Assembly: GCF_027214005.1 (NCBI RefSeq)
Contig: NZ_JAPWGY010000005.1
Span: 124,001 to 188,000 of the forward strand
From: Kiloniella laminariae
Lineage (GTDB): Bacteria; Pseudomonadota; Alphaproteobacteria; Kiloniellales; Kiloniellaceae
DNA: 64,000 nt
Reading direction: 5' to 3'
Below, piece by piece: positions 61,400 through 64,000 of the stretch. The translations under genes were made by a program, and so were the position numbers. Every line of letters begins with the position of its first letter. Position 1 is the stretch's first letter. The notes under the pieces are model-generated. The model did not search any database. It saw only the letters and a program-made list of their open reading frames with translations, and was not told where the DNA came from.

Positions 61400-62437
61400 A
61401 TGGCGATTCAAAAAGCGTCCGCAAAACGGGCACCCAGAAAACGCAGTGATTCTTCTGCACTTCCTACTGATGTAACCAACGAACTCCTTCTCGAATTCTA
61501 CCGCGAAATGCTCCTGATCCGACGCTTCGAAGAAAAAGCCGGGCAGATGTATGGTATGGGATTGATCGGTGGTTTCTGTCACCTCTACATCGGCCAGGAA
61601 GCTGTTGTGGTTGGTATCCAGTCCGCATTGGAAGATCGGGATACAATTATTACCTCTTATCGTGATCACGGCCATATGCTGGTTTGCGGTATGGATCCGG
61701 ATGGTGTCATGGCTGAACTTACCGGACGTAGCGGTGGCTACTCCAAGGGTAAGGGCGGGTCCATGCATATGTTCAGCGAAGAAAAAGGTTTCTATGGCGG
61801 CCATGGAATTGTTGGCGCCCAGGTTCCAATCGGAACAGGCATTGCCTTTGCCCATAAATACCTGGAAGAAAATGCGGTTAACGTTGCCTATCTTGGTGAT
61901 GGTGCCCTGAACCAGGGACAGGTCTATGAATCCTTTAACATGGCTTCGCTCTGGGCACTGCCTGTTGTTTATGTGATCGAAAACAACCGTTATGGGATGG
62001 GGACCTCGACAGAGCGTTCTTCGGCCAATTCCACCGAACTGTATCATCGAGGTCATGCGTACGGTATTCCCGGCATGCAGGTTGATGGCATGGATGTGGT
62101 TGCGGTTCGTGAAGCAGCCAAGATTGCCGTTGAACACGCCCGCAGTGGCAAAGGGCCCTACATCATGGAAATGATGACCTACAGATACCGTGGTCATTCC
62201 ATGTCTGATCCCGCCAAGTACCGTTCCAAAGAAGAAGTCCAGAAGGTTCGTGAAGAACGGGACCCGATTGAACGCCTTCGTGCGGTAATGCTCAAGCAGA
62301 AGGCCATAGACGAAGCTGGAATGAAAGAGATCGACAAGGAAGTGAAGGCGATCGTTTCAAAATCCGCGGAGTTTGCCCAGACAAGCCCTGAGCCAGATCC
62401 CTCTGAACTTTACACCGATGTGTACGCTGACGCGTAA
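61400..62437 (+). CDS. pdhA: Pyruvate dehydrogenase E1 component subunit alpha
   Basis: Thiamine-diphosphate half of the heterotetrameric E1 that decarboxylates pyruvate. The 345-residue product has GFCHLYIGQEAVVVG, the cofactor motif GDGALNQGQVYESFNMASLW-ALPVVYVIENN (residues about 170-200), and the phosphorylation-loop homologue YRYRGHSMSDPAKYR. It is 183 bases after ftsB. The alpha/beta E1 type is that of alphaproteobacteria and mitochondria. Confidence 0.97.
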   Translation: MAIQKASAKRAPRKRSDSSALPTDVTNELLLEFYREMLLIRRFEEKAGQMYGMGLIGGFCHLYIGQEAVVVGIQSALEDRDTIITSYRDHGHMLVCGMDPDGVMAELTGRSGGYSKGKGGSMHMFSEEKGFYGGHGIVGAQVPIGTGIAFAHKYLEENAVNVAYLGDGALNQGQVYESFNMASLWALPVVYVIENNRYGMGTSTERSSANSTELYHRGHAYGIPGMQVDGMDVVAVREAAKIAVEHARSGKGPYIMEMMTYRYRGHSMSDPAKYRSKEEVQKVREERDPIERLRAVMLKQKAIDEAGMKEIDKEVKAIVSKSAEFAQTSPEPDPSELYTDVYADA

Positions 62438-62467
62438 GCTGTCCGAGAATTCCGGAGACCAAACACT

Positions 62468-63838
62468 ATGCCAATAGAAATTCTTATGCCTGCGCTGTCC
62501 CCGACCATGACCGAGGGAAAACTGGCGCGCTGGATGAAAAATGAAGGCGACAAGGTATCATCGGGTGATATTTTGGCCGAAATCGAAACTGACAAGGCGA
62601 CCATGGAAGTCGAGGCCGTTGATGAAGGCGTTCTCGGGAAGATCCTGATTGCCGGTGATACTGATAACGTGGCGGTCAATACGCCGATTGCTGTCTTGCT
62701 TGAAGAAGGTGAAACCGAGGCTGATATTGGCAAGGCGACTTCAACGGCACCTGCTGTTGAACCTGCGCCCGCGCCACAAACCAGTTCTGCGCCTGCGAGT
62801 GTTGCGGCACCTGTTGCCGTCGAAGTTGCGGCTGAAAGTGATTGGGACGGTCCAGTCATCAAAACCACGGTTCGTGATGCTTTGCGTGATGCAATGGCTG
62901 AAGAAATGCGCCGCAATAAAAAAGTTTTCCTGATGGGTGAAGAAGTGGCCCAGTATCAAGGGGCGTACAAGATCAGTCAGGGACTTCTGGACGAGTTCGG
63001 TGCCAAACGTGTTATTGATACCCCGATTACTGAGCATGGTTTTGCCGGTCTGGGTGTGGGAGCGGCTTTTTATGGCCTGAACCCGATTGTCGAGTTCATG
63101 ACCTTCAACTTTGCCATGCAGGCGATTGACCACATCATCAACTCGGCTGCCAAGACGCGCTATATGTCTGGTGGCCAGGTCAGCAGCCCGATTGTGTTCC
63201 GTGGACCTAACGGTGTTGCGTCGCGCGTCGGGGCACAGCATTCCCAGTGTTATGCAAGCTGGTATGCTCACTGTCCGGGTCTGAAAGTTGTTTCGCCTTA
63301 TTCTGCTGCCGATGCAAAAGGCCTGTTGAAATCAGCCATTCGTGATCCGAACCCGGTTATCTTCCTCGAAAACGAACTGATGTATGGTCAGAGTTTCGAT
63401 GTGCCGGATACGGATGACTGGATTGTTCCCATCGGCAAGGCAAAGGTTGTTCGCCCGGGGACAGATGTCACGATCGTGACCTTCTCTCTGATGGTTGGTA
63501 AAGCACTGGCTGCGGCTGAGGAACTGGCAAAAGAAGGTATTTCTGCCGAGGTGATTGATCTTCGGACAATTCGTCCTCTGGATACAGAAACCATTCTCGC
63601 TTCGGTTCGCAAGACCAATCGTCTTGTAACTGTTGAAGAGGGTTGGGCTTTCTCTGGTGTCGGGTCTGAGATTTCCGCGATGGTGATGGAGCAGGCTTTT
63701 GATTACCTGGATGCACCTGTCAAACGTGTGGCCGGTGTAGATGTGCCGCTTCCTTATGCGGCCAATCTGGAACAGCTTGCCTTGCCACAGAGCTCACACA
63801 TTGTTTCTGCAGCCAAAGAGGTCTGCTACCGCGTTTAA
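62468..63838 (+). CDS. pdhB: Pyruvate dehydrogenase E1 component subunit beta with lipoyl domain
   Basis: Beta half of E1 (456 residues). A complete lipoyl domain covers residues 1-78 with the acceptor Lys43 (ETDKATME). An Ala/Pro linker follows (about 90-122), then the transketolase-like domain from about residue 130 ([30 protein letters not shown]) and its C-terminal domain. A lipoyl domain on E1-beta is an alphaproteobacterial trait. pdhC starts 21 bases downstream. Confidence 0.96.
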   Translation: MPIEILMPALSPTMTEGKLARWMKNEGDKVSSGDILAEIETDKATMEVEAVDEGVLGKILIAGDTDNVAVNTPIAVLLEEGETEADIGKATSTAPAVEPAPAPQTSSAPASVAAPVAVEVAAESDWDGPVIKTTVRDALRDAMAEEMRRNKKVFLMGEEVAQYQGAYKISQGLLDEFGAKRVIDTPITEHGFAGLGVGAAFYGLNPIVEFMTFNFAMQAIDHIINSAAKTRYMSGGQVSSPIVFRGPNGVASRVGAQHSQCYASWYAHCPGLKVVSPYSAADAKGLLKSAIRDPNPVIFLENELMYGQSFDVPDTDDWIVPIGKAKVVRPGTDVTIVTFSLMVGKALAAAEELAKEGISAEVIDLRTIRPLDTETILASVRKTNRLVTVEEGWAFSGVGSEISAMVMEQAFDYLDAPVKRVAGVDVPLPYAANLEQLALPQSSHIVSAAKEVCYRV

Positions 63839-63859
63839 GCGGGGCAGGGGAGATATACG

Positions 63860-64000
63860 ATGCCAATCAATATTCTTATGCCCGCCCTGTCACCAACCAT
63901 GACAGAAGGTACACTGGCCCGCTGGCTGGTTAAAGAAGGCGATACCGTCAACTCCGGTGATGTTATGGCGGAGATCGAAACCGACAAGGCGACAATGGAA
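63860..64000 (+). CDS. pdhC: Dihydrolipoamide acetyltransferase, pyruvate dehydrogenase E2 (start only)
   Basis: The first 47 residues of the E2 core of pyruvate dehydrogenase are in the window and the gene runs off the right edge. They form the first half of a lipoyl domain with Lys43 in ETDKATME. The sequence is nearly the same as the lipoyl domain of pdhB ([20 protein letters not shown] here). GGGGAGA precedes the ATG. Confidence 0.9.
   Translation, partial: MPINILMPALSPTMTEGTLARWLVKEGDTVNSGDVMAEIETDKATME

Noticed and set aside
61358-62197. A 279-codon open frame on the minus strand
   Set aside because: Antisense to pdhA, rich in His, Asn and Thr, without a plausible start region.

Overview
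The window is a dense stretch of bacterial core genome, about 50% GC judged by eye. The organism is most likely a marine alphaproteobacterium of the Rhodospirillales/Kiloniellales/Terasakiella kind. The evidence is gene order (nuo genes, birA, coaX, rnj, mce, a DUF1467 gene, proS, lolC, lolD, dnaE), the short ProRS without an insertion domain, RNase J in a Gram-negative, LpxI instead of LpxH, a GTTC-N7-GTTC LexA box, and a lipoyl domain on pyruvate dehydrogenase E1-beta. The genus-level guess is inference. No rRNA, tRNA, CRISPR array, insertion sequence, prophage or integrase was found.

Layout, left half. 1-7720: the end of nuoG and all of nuoH-N (respiratory complex I). 7725-11715: birA, coaX, rnj, mce and a small DUF1467 membrane protein, closed by a terminator. 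11848-12303: an unrecognised exported protein. 12520-15790: proS, lolC, lolD, then a strong terminator. 16031-19516: dnaE. 19737-21549: rpsB and tsf. 21704-34151: a long envelope-building run, pyrH, frr, uppS, cdsA, dxr, rseP, bamA, skp, lpxD, fabZ, lpxA, lpxI, lpxB. It joins isoprenoid carrier, phospholipid, outer-membrane assembly and lipid A synthesis. 34200: gloA, facing a bidirectional terminator.

Layout, right half. 34703-37539 (minus): gltA and gltX. 37540-38165: an intergenic region with no convincing gene. 38166: comEC (plus). 40325-45264 (minus): lexA with its own SOS box, then moeA, moaC, trpC, trpD and trpG (transcribed trpG to moeA). 45457-49730 (plus): copA, cueR and a polysaccharide-deacetylase-family gene, with a MerR-type operator in front of copA. 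49779-53197 (minus): ppiD and trpE. 53425-58602 (plus): tpiA, secG, pyrG, kdsA, eno. 58678-60680 (minus): a COG0523 GTPase and a DUF4198 periplasmic protein behind a near-perfect Zur box. 60893 to the end (plus): ftsB, pdhA, pdhB and the start of pdhC.

The core blocks are conventional. The two stretches that stand out are metal-homeostasis modules set inside otherwise conserved synteny: a CueR-type copper efflux module that separates trpE from trpGDC, and a probable Zur-controlled zinc module between eno and ftsB. I found no convincing wholly new system; the best leads are these two modules, the unrecognised exported protein at 11848, and several structured leaders and intergenic hairpins.
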